This document shows positions 55,638 through 64,000 of a DNA stretch of 64,000 bases, piece by piece. How positions within the stretch are numbered: the stretch's first letter is position 1; every line of letters begins with the position of its first letter. The DNA is from Haemophilus haemolyticus (GTDB lineage Bacteria > Pseudomonadota > Gammaproteobacteria > Enterobacterales > Pasteurellaceae), in NCBI RefSeq assembly GCF_003493605.1, contig NZ_QQKA01000002.1:186001-250000 (forward strand), given 5' to 3'. Position numbers and translations under genes: made by a program. The notes below the pieces were generated by a model. That model saw nothing but the letters and a program-made list of their open reading frames with translations, ran no database searches and was not told the DNA's origin.

Positions 55638-56501
55638 CTATTCTAAATTCTGAATTTGCTCACGCATTTGTTCGATAAGCACTTTTAGCTCCACCGCAGA
55701 AGCCGTGATATCGGCATTAATGGATTTGGACGCAAGGGTATTCGATTCACGATTCAATTCTTGCATCATAAAATCTAATTTACGCCCAACCGCACCACCT
55801 TTTTTCAAAATATTCGTGGTTTCTTTCACGTGCATTTGTAAACGATCGAGTTCTTCCGCCACATCAACGCGTTGAGCGAGTAAAATCATTTCTTGTTCCA
55901 CACGTTGCGGATCAAGATTCACTTGAGCATCTTCAAAACGTTGCAATAAACGTTCACGTTGCCATTGTAAAACTGCCGGCATTTGTGACCGCACTTTATC
56001 GGCCTCCACAGCAATAGCATCTAAGCGTTGTTGAATAATGTCGTTAAGTTTTTCCCCTTCACGACCACGCATTGCAATAAAATCTGTCAGTAAATCATCA
56101 AAGGCTGTCAACAAATCTTGACTAATCGCATCTAAGTCTTGCTCTTGCGCTTCTACCACACCGGGATAACGCAACACGTCTGTCAAATTAATTTCACCTT
56201 CTCCAGCTTGAGTTTTAATCCATTGCAAAGACTGAATCACTTGATTCGCAAGCTCTTTATTTAAATTCAATTCTGCATTTGCTTGTTTTTTTATTTCAAT
56301 GCGCAAAGAACATTCAATTTTACCGCGAGTAAGACTCTGACGAAGTTTCTCACGCAACGTGTTTTCTAATCCGCGAAATTGCTCGGGCAAACGGAAAAAG
56401 TTTTCTAAATAACGTTGATTGACGGAACGAATTTCCCATACTGCATCGCCCCAATCTTTTTTCACTTCAAGGCGTGCAAAGGCGGTCATACTGTAAATCA
56501 T
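55638..56501 (-). CDS. yicC: YicC-family endoribonuclease
   Basis: 287 residues (MIYSMTAFARLE). N-terminal YicC domain and C-terminal DUF1732 (KKGGAVGRKLDFMMQELNRESNTLASKS). E. coli YicC is an endoribonuclease linked to decay of the small RNA RyhB. Upstream of ygfZ and divergent from tyrP. One uptake signal inside. Confidence 0.93.
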   Translation of the reverse strand: MIYSMTAFARLEVKKDWGDAVWEIRSVNQRYLENFFRLPEQFRGLENTLREKLRQSLTRGKIECSLRIEIKKQANAELNLNKELANQVIQSLQWIKTQAGEGEINLTDVLRYPGVVEAQEQDLDAISQDLLTAFDDLLTDFIAMRGREGEKLNDIIQQRLDAIAVEADKVRSQMPAVLQWQRERLLQRFEDAQVNLDPQRVEQEMILLAQRVDVAEELDRLQMHVKETTNILKKGGAVGRKLDFMMQELNRESNTLASKSINADITASAVELKVLIEQMREQIQNLE

Positions 56502-56620
56502 AAGCTCTCCTATTTTGTCTTAGCTCTGTCTTAGTTGATTCGCTAAGTATTTTAACGAGATGAACACAGAAAGGGAAAAGAAAAGTGCGGTAAATAATAA
56601 AGATATTTTGTATTCTGTTG

Positions 56621-56670
56621 TTTACATGATGTAAATTTTAAAATACAATCACCGTAAATTTTTTATTACA
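56621..56670 (+). promoter_or_regulatory. tyrP promoter with two TyrR boxes
   Basis: -35 TTTACA (56621-56626), 17 bases, -10 TACAAT (56644-56649). Two TyrR-box-like sites (TGTAAA-N6-TTTACA consensus), each 10 of 12 by eye, start at 56630 and 56653, i.e. 23 bases apart, two helical turns. The first covers the -10, so TyrR binding would repress. Confidence 0.65.
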
Positions 56671-56686
56671 CAATAAGGAAGCAAAC

Positions 56687-57889
56687 ATGAACAAAACTGT
56701 AGGCAGCACACTTCTTGTTGCCGGTACGATGATTGGGGCGGGAATGTTGGCTATGCCACTCACTTCCGCTGGCATCGGATTCGGATTTACTTTAGTCTTA
56801 TTATTGGGGCTTTGGGCATTATTAACTTTTAGCGCACTTTTATTTGTTGAGCTCTATCAAACCGCAGAAAGTGATGCAGGCATCGGCACACTCGCTGAAC
56901 AATATTTTGGTAAAGCAGGACGTATTATTGCCACTGCAGTGCTAATTATTTTCTTATACGCATTAATTGCCGCTTATATCAGCGGTGGCGGTTCACTACT
57001 AAAAGATTTATTGCCTGAAAGTTTTGGCGATAAAGTCAGCATCTTATTATTTACCGTGATTTTCGGTTCATTTATTGTCATCGGCACACATAGCGTAGAT
57101 AAAATTAATCGCGTGTTATTTTTTGTGATGCTTGCAGCCTTTGCGGTGGTGTTAAGCTTAATGTTGCCGGAAATCAAATTTGATAACTTAATGGCGACGC
57201 CAATTGATAACGCTTTAATTATCTCTGCAAGCCCTGTATTTTTCACAGCATTTGGTTTCCACGGTTCCATTCCAAGTTTAAATAAATACTTAGACGGCAA
57301 CGTAAAAGCATTACGCATTTCTATTTTGGTCGGTTCAGCAATTACCCTTTGCGCTTATATTTTATGGCAAATGTCCACTCATGGTTTGCTCACACAAAAT
57401 GAGTTCTTACAAATCTTAAAAGAAGATGCCACCTTAAATGGCTTAGTAAAAGCAACGCTTGCTATCACTGGCAGTAACATGATCGCAGGTGCGGTAAAAT
57501 TATTCTCAACTTTGGCGCTGGTTACTTCTTTCTTAGGCGTAGGGCTTGGCTTGTTGGAATGTATCGAAGATTTATTAAAACGATCCTTTAATATTTCTGC
57601 AGGGCGCATCTCACTTGGCTTAATGACGTTCATTCCTCCACTCGTCTTTGCGCTTTTCTATCCTGAAGGTTTTATTTTAGCGCTAGGCTACGCAGGCCAA
57701 ATGTTTGCATTCTATGCCGTAGTATTGCCAGTTAGCCTCGCTTGGAAAGCTCGTCGAGCTCACACCAATTTGCCATATAAAGTATGGGGAGGAAATCTGA
57801 CTTTAATCATCGTATTGGTATTAGGCGTAATCATTACATCTATTCCATTTGCGATTCGTGCGGGTTACTTGCCATTTGTGGTGGGTTAA
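56687..57889 (+). CDS. tyrP: tyrosine-specific transport protein
   Basis: 400 residues, about eleven hydrophobic helices, of the aromatic amino acid permease (HAAAP) family; N-terminal GTMIGAGMLAMPL is the substrate-binding motif. Very close to the tyrosine transporters of Rd as I remember them (Rd has two copies). TyrR boxes upstream support tyrosine as substrate. Ends at a strong terminator. Confidence 0.93.
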   Translation: MNKTVGSTLLVAGTMIGAGMLAMPLTSAGIGFGFTLVLLLGLWALLTFSALLFVELYQTAESDAGIGTLAEQYFGKAGRIIATAVLIIFLYALIAAYISGGGSLLKDLLPESFGDKVSILLFTVIFGSFIVIGTHSVDKINRVLFFVMLAAFAVVLSLMLPEIKFDNLMATPIDNALIISASPVFFTAFGFHGSIPSLNKYLDGNVKALRISILVGSAITLCAYILWQMSTHGLLTQNEFLQILKEDATLNGLVKATLAITGSNMIAGAVKLFSTLALVTSFLGVGLGLLECIEDLLKRSFNISAGRISLGLMTFIPPLVFALFYPEGFILALGYAGQMFAFYAVVLPVSLAWKARRAHTNLPYKVWGGNLTLIIVLVLGVIITSIPFAIRAGYLPFVVG

Positions 57890-57900
57890 TAATATAAAAA

Positions 57901-57929
57901 CACCGTTCAATTTTGAACGGTGCTTTTTT
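57901..57929. terminator. bidirectional terminator, tyrP / brnA
   Basis: Ten-base perfect stem CACCGTTCAA / TTGAACGGTG with TT loop followed by CTTTTTT. Confidence 0.85.
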
Positions 57930-58146
57930 AACGCCAAATCATATTCAGTTTACGATGATTTATTGCGCAATCTTTTAAATAGGCATTAATTAAAGTTTGA
58001 TAAGGAATACCTACCTCTTTAGATAATGCCTTAAAGTAATCAACCGCATCATCGTCTAAACGAATTGTCACCATTTTTTTCGCTTTCAATTGTCCCGCAT
58101 AAGGGTTACGAATCCCCTGAGAAAAATCATATTCATCTTTCATCAT
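57928..58146 (-). CDS. BrnA-family antitoxin
   Basis: 72 residues. The C-terminal half carries the ribbon-helix-helix type DNA-binding sequence KKMVTIRLDDDAVDYFKALSK typical of BrnA/CopG antitoxins. Its ATG overlaps the stop of the toxin gene (ATGA), the standard toxin-first coupling. It should neutralise the BrnT toxin and autorepress. Located between tyrP and a YqhA gene. Confidence 0.85.
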   Translation of the reverse strand: MMKDEYDFSQGIRNPYAGQLKAKKMVTIRLDDDAVDYFKALSKEVGIPYQTLINAYLKDCAINHRKLNMIWR

Positions 58147-58424
58147 AAATTCTCCTTATATTGTTTGCTTTCATAAATAGTTGCTAAGCGAGCTGAAATA
58201 ATCCGAATATTCTCATCTCGTTCACAATGAACAACCACAAGTGTATTATTTTTTTCACTACGTCCTAACAATAAAAAACGTTCTTCATAAAAAGAATGCT
58301 CTGGATCGGGTATTAACAATGCATAATCATCATAAAATACTGTCATCGCTTCTTCAAAGCTTATACCATGTTTAATTTTATTGAGTTCTGCTTTATTACG
58401 ATCCCATTCAAACCCATTTAGCAT
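58143..58424 (-). CDS. BrnT-family toxin (DUF497)
   Basis: 93 residues, MLNGFEWDRNKAELNKIKHGISFEEA, with the family signatures W-D-x-x-K-x-x-x-N-x-x-K-H-G and the C-terminal RIISARLAT. BrnT is a ribonuclease with a RelE-like fold that stops translation. All the usual residues look intact, so the module may be functional. Confidence 0.88.
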   Translation of the reverse strand: MLNGFEWDRNKAELNKIKHGISFEEAMTVFYDDYALLIPDPEHSFYEERFLLLGRSEKNNTLVVVHCERDENIRIISARLATIYESKQYKENL

Positions 58425-58567
58425 AAGTATTATTCAATATTAAAATGTCAATATATTATATTTATAATTTGATGAAAAAACAAACGACATATAAGTTATC
58501 ATTACCGAACATTAACAAAAAACGCTAAGATTTTTATTTTTAGTGCTTTAAAAAATGCGGTGAATTT

Positions 58568-59119
58568 TTAATGAGTTTTATGGCTTGTGCTATACAAAAT
58601 TTTGTCCGTATAAGCTAAAGCAATTGCCGACACTAAAAAGCCTAAATGCAACAATAATTGCCACATCATCGTTTTTTCTGGCATATTGCTTGCATTCACA
58701 AAAGTTTGCAACATATGGATAGATGAAATGCCGATAATAGACATAGAAAGTTTAACTTTCAACACGGTGGCATTTACGTGGCTCATCCATTCAGGTTGAT
58801 CAGGATGATTACGCGTACGCAATTTAGATACGAAAATTTCATAGCCACCGATAGTCACCATCACAAGCAAGTTTGCGATCATCACGACATCAATCAAATT
58901 CAACACGCATAACATAATTGTGTTGGAATCCATATCATTGACATTAATCACCAACGCCCATAAGCCTTTAATAAACTTATAAGAGTAGATTGCAAGGGTG
59001 ACAATCAAGCCCAAATAAATCGGCACTTGCAACCAGCGACTAGCAAAAATTATTTTCGCGATAATATTCGATTGTTCGTTATATTTCGCATAAGGATCAA
59101 CAGGTTTGTTTTCTTTCAT
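58568..59119 (-). CDS. YqhA-family (UPF0114) membrane protein
   Basis: 183 residues with about four hydrophobic helices (near 25-45, 63-82, 115-135, 145-165). Matches the TIGR00645/UPF0114 family ([32 protein letters not shown]-like [14 protein letters not shown]). Function unknown. In the same direction as rbsR but separated by a weak hairpin. Confidence 0.85.
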   Translation of the reverse strand: MKENKPVDPYAKYNEQSNIIAKIIFASRWLQVPIYLGLIVTLAIYSYKFIKGLWALVINVNDMDSNTIMLCVLNLIDVVMIANLLVMVTIGGYEIFVSKLRTRNHPDQPEWMSHVNATVLKVKLSMSIIGISSIHMLQTFVNASNMPEKTMMWQLLLHLGFLVSAIALAYTDKILYSTSHKTH

Positions 59120-59224
59120 AAGATTTTATTCCTAAATTAAACAGTGGGTTAAATAAACAAAAAAACCGCAAGAAAATAGCAGTTTTTTTGAAAATAGCAA
59201 TAGAGAAATCGAGTTATTCTAATT

Positions 59225-60223
59225 TTATTTGAAACTGTAAATAGACTCTCTTAACACACAAGTCGGTTCTAAAACCAAAGTGCGGTAATTTTCATTAGGA
59301 TTTTTAATTCGTTGCAATAGTGTTTCAACAGCGAGTTTGCCAAGTTCAGCTTTCGGTTGGCAAATGCTGGAGAGAGGAGGCGAGAGGTAACGAGCCAATT
59401 CAATGTCATCATAACCCATAATTGAAAGATCTTGCGGAATACGTAAGCCTTGTTGCTGAATAGCTTGGTATGCACCAACAGCAATGGTGTCACTACAACA
59501 AAAAACTGCTGTTGGACGTGAAGATTGAGTAAGTAAAGATTGTATGCCAAGTACACCGCCTTCAAAGTCAAAATGACTTTCGACAATCCAATGAGGATTT
59601 AACGCAATTTTTGCTTCCGACAGTGCATTTTTATAACCTTGCAAACGATTTTGTGCGACAGATTTTTTGAGATTTCCCGTAATAATGCCAATTTTACGAT
59701 GTCCTGCATCGATTAATGCTTTTGTCGCCAAATAGCCACCAAGTGCTGAATTTTCGAGTATTTTATCTGCATTTAACTCGGTAAACCACCAATCCATTAC
59801 AACTAAAGGCAAAGATACTGTAAGCTCCATATCCGCTTGAAAACGGCTATCACCACACATCAAAAGCAAACCATCTACTTGTTTGTGCATTAGAGTTTGC
59901 AGATTTTGTTGTAGGCGTTTGGCATCACCGCCAGTGGTGGCAATAATAAGATTATATTGATGCTGCTGACAATATTGCTCCACGCCAGCCATCACTTCCG
60001 CAAAGAATGGATTATTTGTTGCGGTGACAAGTAGCCCGATAGTTTTGGTTTCGCGCACCTTAAGGCTTCGTGCAACAGCTGAGGGGGTGTAATTCAGTTC
60101 AGCGACAATACGCATCACTTTCTCACGAATTTCATCGCTAACAAAACGCGATCCATTAATGACATGCGAAACTGTGGAAGTCGAAACTTGTGCCAGTCGT
60201 GCAATATCTTTCATTGTCGCCAT
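59225..60223 (-). CDS. rbsR: ribose operon repressor
   Basis: 332-residue LacI-family regulator. N-terminal [29 protein letters not shown], then a periplasmic-binding-like ligand domain. It lies 26 bases after rbsK, the same arrangement as in E. coli and Rd. A perfect LacI-family palindrome with the RbsR-type core GAAACGTTTC lies upstream of the nucleoside hydrolase gene, so this repressor is likely to control the whole locus in response to ribose. Ends with the uptake-signal-containing sequence at 59278. Confidence 0.93.
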   Translation of the reverse strand: MATMKDIARLAQVSTSTVSHVINGSRFVSDEIREKVMRIVAELNYTPSAVARSLKVRETKTIGLLVTATNNPFFAEVMAGVEQYCQQHQYNLIIATTGGDAKRLQQNLQTLMHKQVDGLLLMCGDSRFQADMELTVSLPLVVMDWWFTELNADKILENSALGGYLATKALIDAGHRKIGIITGNLKKSVAQNRLQGYKNALSEAKIALNPHWIVESHFDFEGGVLGIQSLLTQSSRPTAVFCCSDTIAVGAYQAIQQQGLRIPQDLSIMGYDDIELARYLSPPLSSICQPKAELGKLAVETLLQRIKNPNENYRTLVLEPTCVLRESIYSFK

Positions 60224-60249
60224 AAAACACCCTAAAAATTCACCGCACT

Positions 60250-61173
60250 TTAAGCGTGTTCAAGATAATCTAAAGTTTCTTGACGTGTTGGAATAGAGGA
60301 TTGAGCCCCTTTTTTCGTCACACTAATCGCAGCGGCAGCTTGACCAAAACGAATGGCTTCATCAAAGGATTTTTCTTCCAATAAAGCCGTAACAAAACCG
60401 CCATTAAATGTATCACCAGCTGCGGTAGTATCTATTGCTTGCACACAAAAGCCCTTAATGATACGGCTTTTACCTTTTTGACTGACAAACACGCCTTTCG
60501 CGCCAAGAGTAATCATTACGGTTTCAATGCCTTTATCGTGAAAAACACTCGCAGCTTTCACCGCACTTTGCTCGTCGGTTACCGCTACCCCAGTCAGGAT
60601 CTCAGCTTCAGTTTCATTTGGTGTAATAATATCAATCAAACTCAATAATTCGTCCGATAAAATCTGCGCTGGAGCAGGATTTAGCACAACCTTAACACCA
60701 TTTTTCTTAGCGATTTGAGCAGCCAACTCCACACCAGAAAGTGGGGTTTCTAATTGCATTAACAAGCAATCCGATTGTGCAATTTGCGCCTCACTTTGAC
60801 GAACAACCATCTCACCCAAATGTGCATTTGCACCGCTAGCCAGCACAATACTGTTCTCGCCCGATTGGGCAACTTGAATAAATGCCATTCCCGTCATTTC
60901 CTGTGAAACGGTATTAATATGGGTTGTATCAATTCCTTCTTGCGCAAACGCATTTTTCATTGTTTTGCCTAGGCTATCTGATCCAATGCAACTAATGAAC
61001 GCGACCTTTGCCCCTAAACGAGCGGCTGCCACTGCTTGATTGGCACCTTTGCCACCATAGGCAATTTGATAATTTTGACCTGTTAGCGTTTCACCGGGTT
61101 TAGCAAAGTAAGGCACAGAAATAACGTGATCAGCATTGATACTACCGAGAATTGTGAGAGTCTTCCCTTTCAT
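60250..61173 (-). CDS. rbsK: ribokinase
   Basis: 307-residue PfkB-family kinase making ribose 5-phosphate. [15 protein letters not shown] near residue 40 and the catalytic [13 protein letters not shown] with Asp near 255 are present. It is separated from nupC by 82 bases holding a weak paired uptake-signal hairpin and a promoter-like sequence (-35 at 61207-61212, -10 TATAGT at 61185-61190), so it may be made both by read-through and from its own start. Confidence 0.95.
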   Translation of the reverse strand: MKGKTLTILGSINADHVISVPYFAKPGETLTGQNYQIAYGGKGANQAVAAARLGAKVAFISCIGSDSLGKTMKNAFAQEGIDTTHINTVSQEMTGMAFIQVAQSGENSIVLASGANAHLGEMVVRQSEAQIAQSDCLLMQLETPLSGVELAAQIAKKNGVKVVLNPAPAQILSDELLSLIDIITPNETEAEILTGVAVTDEQSAVKAASVFHDKGIETVMITLGAKGVFVSQKGKSRIIKGFCVQAIDTTAAGDTFNGGFVTALLEEKSFDEAIRFGQAAAAISVTKKGAQSSIPTRQETLDYLEHA

Positions 61174-61184
61174 AATTATTCTCC

Positions 61185-61212
61185 ACTATAAAAGTAGGCA
61201 TATATCAAGCAA
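61185..61212 (-). promoter_or_regulatory. putative promoter of rbsK
   Basis: Minus strand -35 TTGCTT (61207-61212), 16 bases, -10 TATAGT (61185-61190), about 12 bases before the rbsK ATG region. If used, the leader is very short. Confidence 0.4.
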
Positions 61213-61222
61213 TTATAAACCT

Positions 61223-61249
61223 AAAGTGCGGCTATTTTTACCGCACTTT
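61223..61249 (-). terminator. weak terminator-like hairpin after nupC
   Basis: Nine-base stem from an uptake signal (61240) and a one-mismatch copy (AAGTGCGGC), 9-base loop. The following sequence (AGGTTTATAA) is a poor T-run, so read-through into rbsK is likely. Confidence 0.45.
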
Positions 61250-61255
61250 TGAAAC

Positions 61256-62503
61256 TTAAGCTAAAGCGACACCACTTAAACCAATAAAAAAACCTGCAAT
61301 AGTTGCGCTTAATAAATTAGCTAAAGAGCCAGCAATAACAGCCTTAATTCCTAATCGAGCAATATCTCCTCGACGATTTGGCGCCATACCGCCAACACCT
61401 CCAATTAATACAGCAATAGAACCAAAATTGGCAAAACCACAAAGAGCAAAAGTAATTATAGCCTTTGTTTTATCAGTAAGTTCCATTGGCGGATTTGCTC
61501 CTAAATAAGTAGAGAATTCAGAGTAACCGACAAATTCATTTACAGTTAATTTAATACCAATCATATGCCCTGCAACTTCAGCATCACTCCAAGGTACTCC
61601 CATAACCCACGCTAATGGTTTAAAAATCCACCCCAAAATCATGCCTAAAGAAAGATCTGGTCGATTAAACAATTCTCCAATTCCACCTAACATACCATTA
61701 ACAAGCGCAATTAAAGCGATAAATGCAACCAACATTGCCCCTATATTTAATGCCATACTCATTCCAGCCCCGGCACCAGAAGCAATAGCTTCAAGCGCAT
61801 TAGCAGGTTTATCTAATTCAACCTCTTCTATTTCGTCATTAAATTCTTCTGTTTGAGGATATAACATTTTTGCAAATAATAAGCCTGCAGGCGCAGCCAT
61901 AAAGGAGGCTGCAATTAAATATGTCAAAGGAACACCAAGCCCAGCGTATCCAGCTAAAACAGAACCTGAAATAGACGCCAACCCTCCACACATAATAGCG
62001 AAAAGTTCAGATTCAGTCATTTTACTAATGTAAGGTTTGACAACCAAAGGAGCTTCGGTTTGTCCAACAAAAATATTAGCTGCTGCAGACATTGATTCAG
62101 ATTTTGATGTACCCAATACTTTTTGTAATGCACCACCAATTAATTTGATAATCCATTGCATTACACCGATATAATAAAGCAAAGAAATCAATGCAGAGAA
62201 AAAAACTATGACAGGAAGGACCTTAATAGCAAAAATAAAACCAACACTTTCACCCGATGCCAATCCACCAAAAACAAATGAAATACCTTCATTTGCGTAA
62301 GCAATAACTTTACTTACTGCATTAGACATACCCAAAAGGGCATCTCGACCAATAGGCACATATAAAATAAATGCTCCTATAACAATTTGAATTACTAATG
62401 CGCCCAAAACAGTTCTTATACAAATAGCTTTTCTATTATTGGAAAGGAGATAGGCTATGCCTAACAATACAACAATCCCTAAGATACTAATAAATGCATC
62501 CAT
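61256..62503 (-). CDS. NupC-type concentrative nucleoside transporter
   Basis: 415 residues, about ten hydrophobic helices, CNT family. Signatures: [15 protein letters not shown] (nucleoside-binding), [12 protein letters not shown] near residue 320 and [21 protein letters not shown] near the C-terminus. Proton- or sodium-driven nucleoside uptake. It begins 51 bases after the nucleoside hydrolase in the same direction. The layout recalls E. coli rihB with its neighbour nupX. Named NupC-type because I cannot separate NupC from NupX by eye. Confidence 0.9.
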   Translation of the reverse strand: MDAFISILGIVVLLGIAYLLSNNRKAICIRTVLGALVIQIVIGAFILYVPIGRDALLGMSNAVSKVIAYANEGISFVFGGLASGESVGFIFAIKVLPVIVFFSALISLLYYIGVMQWIIKLIGGALQKVLGTSKSESMSAAANIFVGQTEAPLVVKPYISKMTESELFAIMCGGLASISGSVLAGYAGLGVPLTYLIAASFMAAPAGLLFAKMLYPQTEEFNDEIEEVELDKPANALEAIASGAGAGMSMALNIGAMLVAFIALIALVNGMLGGIGELFNRPDLSLGMILGWIFKPLAWVMGVPWSDAEVAGHMIGIKLTVNEFVGYSEFSTYLGANPPMELTDKTKAIITFALCGFANFGSIAVLIGGVGGMAPNRRGDIARLGIKAVIAGSLANLLSATIAGFFIGLSGVALA

Positions 62504-62554
62504 AGTTTGACCTCATTGTAAATAAAAGGAAGATAATAAAAATAAACTTTTTTG

Positions 62555-63487
62555 TTAATTTAATCGTTTGATTGCATCAATAATTAAATTCCAAAATCTC
62601 TCTTTATCTAGCTTTGTAGCTACTTTCGTATTGCAAAGCTTAGGTGGATAACGGAAATCAGCAACTGTCATTCCTAGGGTATGTGTACCAGTTAATTCAA
62701 TATTAACTGGTACACTTACTGTTTCTATTAACGTTGGATCAATAACATAAGCTACAGCACAAGGATCATGAACTGGAGGATAATTAAAGCCTTGGGCTTG
62801 TTTATACATTTTTCCAAAAAATTCAAGTAATTCGACAACAAATTCAGCAGGCTTAGTATCAATTTTCGAGATACGCTCAACAACATCGGGGGTGGCTAAT
62901 GCTTGGTGTGTTAAATCTAATCCAACCATAGTTACTTTCCATCCAGCATTAAATACAATATGCGCAGCTTCTGGATCAATTTTTATATTAAACTCAGCTA
63001 CGGCACTCCAATTTCCAGTATGATACCCTCCCCCCATTAATACAACTTCTTTTACTCTCTCAATAATTTTCGGTTCTAATCTTGCAGCTAAAGCAATATT
63101 CGTCAACCCTCCTGTTGGGACAAGAGTAATTGTTTTCTCTGGGTGAGACATAATAAGATCAATGATTAATTCCACAGCATGCTTTTTATTGAAAGTTCGA
63201 TTAGATTCTGGTAGTTTTGGACCATCTAATCCTGATTCACCATGAATACTAGGTGCAACCTCAATTTCCCTAACAATAGGTCTGTCTGCGCCCTTCGCAA
63301 AAGGAACATTTTTCATTTGCGCAATTTCAGCAATTGCCAAAGCATTTCGTGATACTTTCTCTAATGTTTGATTACCTACTACGGTAGTGACTGCTAGCAG
63401 TTCAATCTCAGGATTACCATAAGCAAGTAACATAGCTATGGCATCATCATGTCCAGGATCACAATCCAAAATAATTTTTTTACGCAT
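62555..63487 (-). CDS. nucleoside hydrolase (RihA/RihB type)
   Basis: 310 residues. Inosine-uridine-preferring nucleoside hydrolase family: calcium-binding ILDCDPGHDDA (D8, D10, D14, D15), IHGESGLDGP near 84, LMGGGYHTGNWSAVAEFNIKIDPEAA near 150-180, and the C-terminal VHDPCAVAY with the last calcium ligand Asp. Splits nucleosides to base and ribose. The pattern around the active site is closest to the pyrimidine-specific RihA/RihB enzymes. First gene of the rbs-type operon with a strong ribosome binding site (GGAG). Confidence 0.92.
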   Translation of the reverse strand: MRKKIILDCDPGHDDAIAMLLAYGNPEIELLAVTTVVGNQTLEKVSRNALAIAEIAQMKNVPFAKGADRPIVREIEVAPSIHGESGLDGPKLPESNRTFNKKHAVELIIDLIMSHPEKTITLVPTGGLTNIALAARLEPKIIERVKEVVLMGGGYHTGNWSAVAEFNIKIDPEAAHIVFNAGWKVTMVGLDLTHQALATPDVVERISKIDTKPAEFVVELLEFFGKMYKQAQGFNYPPVHDPCAVAYVIDPTLIETVSVPVNIELTGTHTLGMTVADFRYPPKLCNTKVATKLDKERFWNLIIDAIKRLN

Positions 63488-63533
63488 TCTTTACTCCTAT
63501 ATTTTTCATAGTCATAAACTGCTGACCTCTACA

Positions 63534-63618
63534 TCGAAACGTTTCGACAAAACAAATATAAAGAACAAAAATAGAAAAACAACAAAGAAATATCAGATTT
63601 GAGAACTTAATCACAAAA
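63534..63618 (-). promoter_or_regulatory. promoter with RbsR operator and CRP site
   Basis: Minus strand: -35 TTGTTT (63577-63582), 16 bases, -10 TATATT (63555-63560), start near 63547. Directly at the start lies the perfect 14-base palindrome TCGAAACGTTTCGA (63534-63547), the core of LacI-family/RbsR operators. A CRP site core TGTGA-N6-TCTCA lies at 63600-63615, centred near -60, the class I position. So the operon should need cAMP-CRP and be repressed by RbsR. Confidence 0.75.
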
Positions 63619-63657
63619 TATTTATGTTCTGTACCTGATAATGATCAATGCATTGAA

Positions 63658-63683
63658 AACGCCCTGTTAAACAACAGGGCGTT
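63658..63683 (-). terminator. terminator after the YadA-type gene
   Basis: Eleven-base perfect stem AACGCCCTGTT / AACAGGGCGTT with a 4-base loop, TT-run on the minus strand, just past the autotransporter stop codon. Confidence 0.8.
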
Positions 63684-63692
63684 CATATTTCA

Positions 63693-64000
63693 CTACCATT
63701 GATACATTGCACCAGCGCCTACGCCGACTTTACCTTGCGTGTTGCTGGAAAACGAGCCTTTAAAAATCCATTTTCCATTATCAGTCATTCTTGATGCACC
63801 AAGGGAAATTGAGGATTGATCACCGTAGAAACCACTTCCGATACCTATGCCCATTTTACCAGGGGCTGAAACTTGTGGAATTGAGCCTTGAGCAATTGCA
63901 CTTGCCGTACCAGCATCTGCTTTTTTACTCACTTTATCAATGCGGCGTTGGATATTCCGTTCTGCCTGATCAAGCTGGGCTTTGTTTACCGCATCCATCG
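63693..64000 (-). CDS. YadA-type trimeric autotransporter, C-terminal anchor (partial)
   Basis: Only the last 102 or so residues are in the window; the gene enters from the right edge. The coiled-coil stalk end (AERNIQRRIDKVSKKADAG) is followed by the YadA anchor: VSAPGKMGIGIGSGFYGDQSS, then beta strands SISLGASRMTD, WIFKGSFSSNTQG and VGVGAGAMYQW with the terminal aromatic. It forms a trimeric outer-membrane barrel; the passenger, and so the adhesive function, is outside. Not obviously Hia or Hsf from this piece. Confidence 0.85.
   Translation of the reverse strand, partial: MDAVNKAQLDQAERNIQRRIDKVSKKADAGTASAIAQGSIPQVSAPGKMGIGIGSGFYGDQSSISLGASRMTDNGKWIFKGSFSSNTQGKVGVGAGAMYQW

Noticed and set aside
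59155-59192. Hairpin between rbsR and the YqhA gene as a terminator
   Set aside because: Arms (ACCGC / GCAGT) pair poorly; the A and T runs alone are not convincing, so I did not list it.

Overview
The window looks like Haemophilus influenzae, or a very close relative, of nontypeable character. The sequence is AT-rich. The 9-bp Haemophilus uptake signal (AAGTGCGGT or its complement) occurs about 47 times. Gene content and protein sequences match what I remember of strain Rd in several blocks (pckA-frr-dxr, the S10/spc/alpha ribosomal cluster, ftsYEX, ribB-nadR, fruBKA, vapXD, holB/tmk, lon, rpiA-serA, tyrP, rbsKR). I see no rRNA or tRNA gene, no CRISPR array, no IS element and no prophage.

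Layout. Positions 1-7391 are mostly plus strand: hslO (5' end missing), pckA, frr, dxr, a minus-strand TauE-type exporter, an anaerobic sulfatase-maturase-like radical SAM enzyme and a small Crp/Fnr-type regulator. Positions 7512-23970 hold the minus-strand ribosomal supercluster: alpha operon with rplQ, rpoA, rpsD, rpsK and rpsM; spc operon with rpmJ, secY and ribosomal genes up to rplN; S10 operon from rpsQ to rpsJ. A 2.7-kb accessory cassette of three uncharacterised genes (16322-18585) separates the S10 and spc operons. Positions 24068-31979 hold ftsYEX, rsmD, trmL, a glycosyltransferase of the lpsA type whose reading frame starts with 16 copies of a pentanucleotide repeat, ribB with an FMN riboswitch, nadR and a metallophosphoesterase. 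Positions 32040-48844 hold fruBKA, a lipoprotein, the vapXD toxin-antitoxin pair, a CNNM/CorC-type membrane protein, tatD, holB, the autotransporter lav (AAGC tetranucleotide repeat, inserted between holB and tmk), tmk, mltG, a SurA-like foldase, pyrR, mazG and a VirK/YbjX-family gene. Positions 49034-57889 hold lon, hemW, rpiA, serA, ygfZ, yicC and tyrP. The right end holds a BrnTA-like toxin-antitoxin pair, a YqhA-family gene, rbsR, rbsK, a NupC-type nucleoside transporter, a nucleoside hydrolase and the C-terminus of a YadA-type trimeric autotransporter cut by the window edge.

How parts work together. The right-end locus reads as a nucleoside-to-ribose-5-phosphate route: uptake (NupC), cleavage to ribose (hydrolase), phosphorylation (RbsK). 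It is apparently controlled by RbsR through a perfect palindrome just downstream of the promoter, with a CRP site about 60 bp upstream. It occupies the place where strain Rd, as I remember it, carries the ribose ABC transporter genes. Two simple-repeat tracts (lpsA pentanucleotide, lav tetranucleotide) predict phase-variable surface structures. Both are in frame (ON) in this sequence. Readable regulation includes a class II CRP promoter at pckA, TyrR boxes at tyrP, a heat-shock (sigma-32) promoter at lon, the S4-responsive alpha leader and a likely L4-type S10 leader.

The least explained parts are the cassette between the ribosomal operons, with its 19-residue-repeat protein, LRR protein and twin palindromes upstream, and the anSME-like enzyme without any sulfatase nearby. 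The only coding-free stretch longer than 300 bases is 29819-30189, which holds the ribB leader with the FMN riboswitch and the ribB and nadR promoter region.
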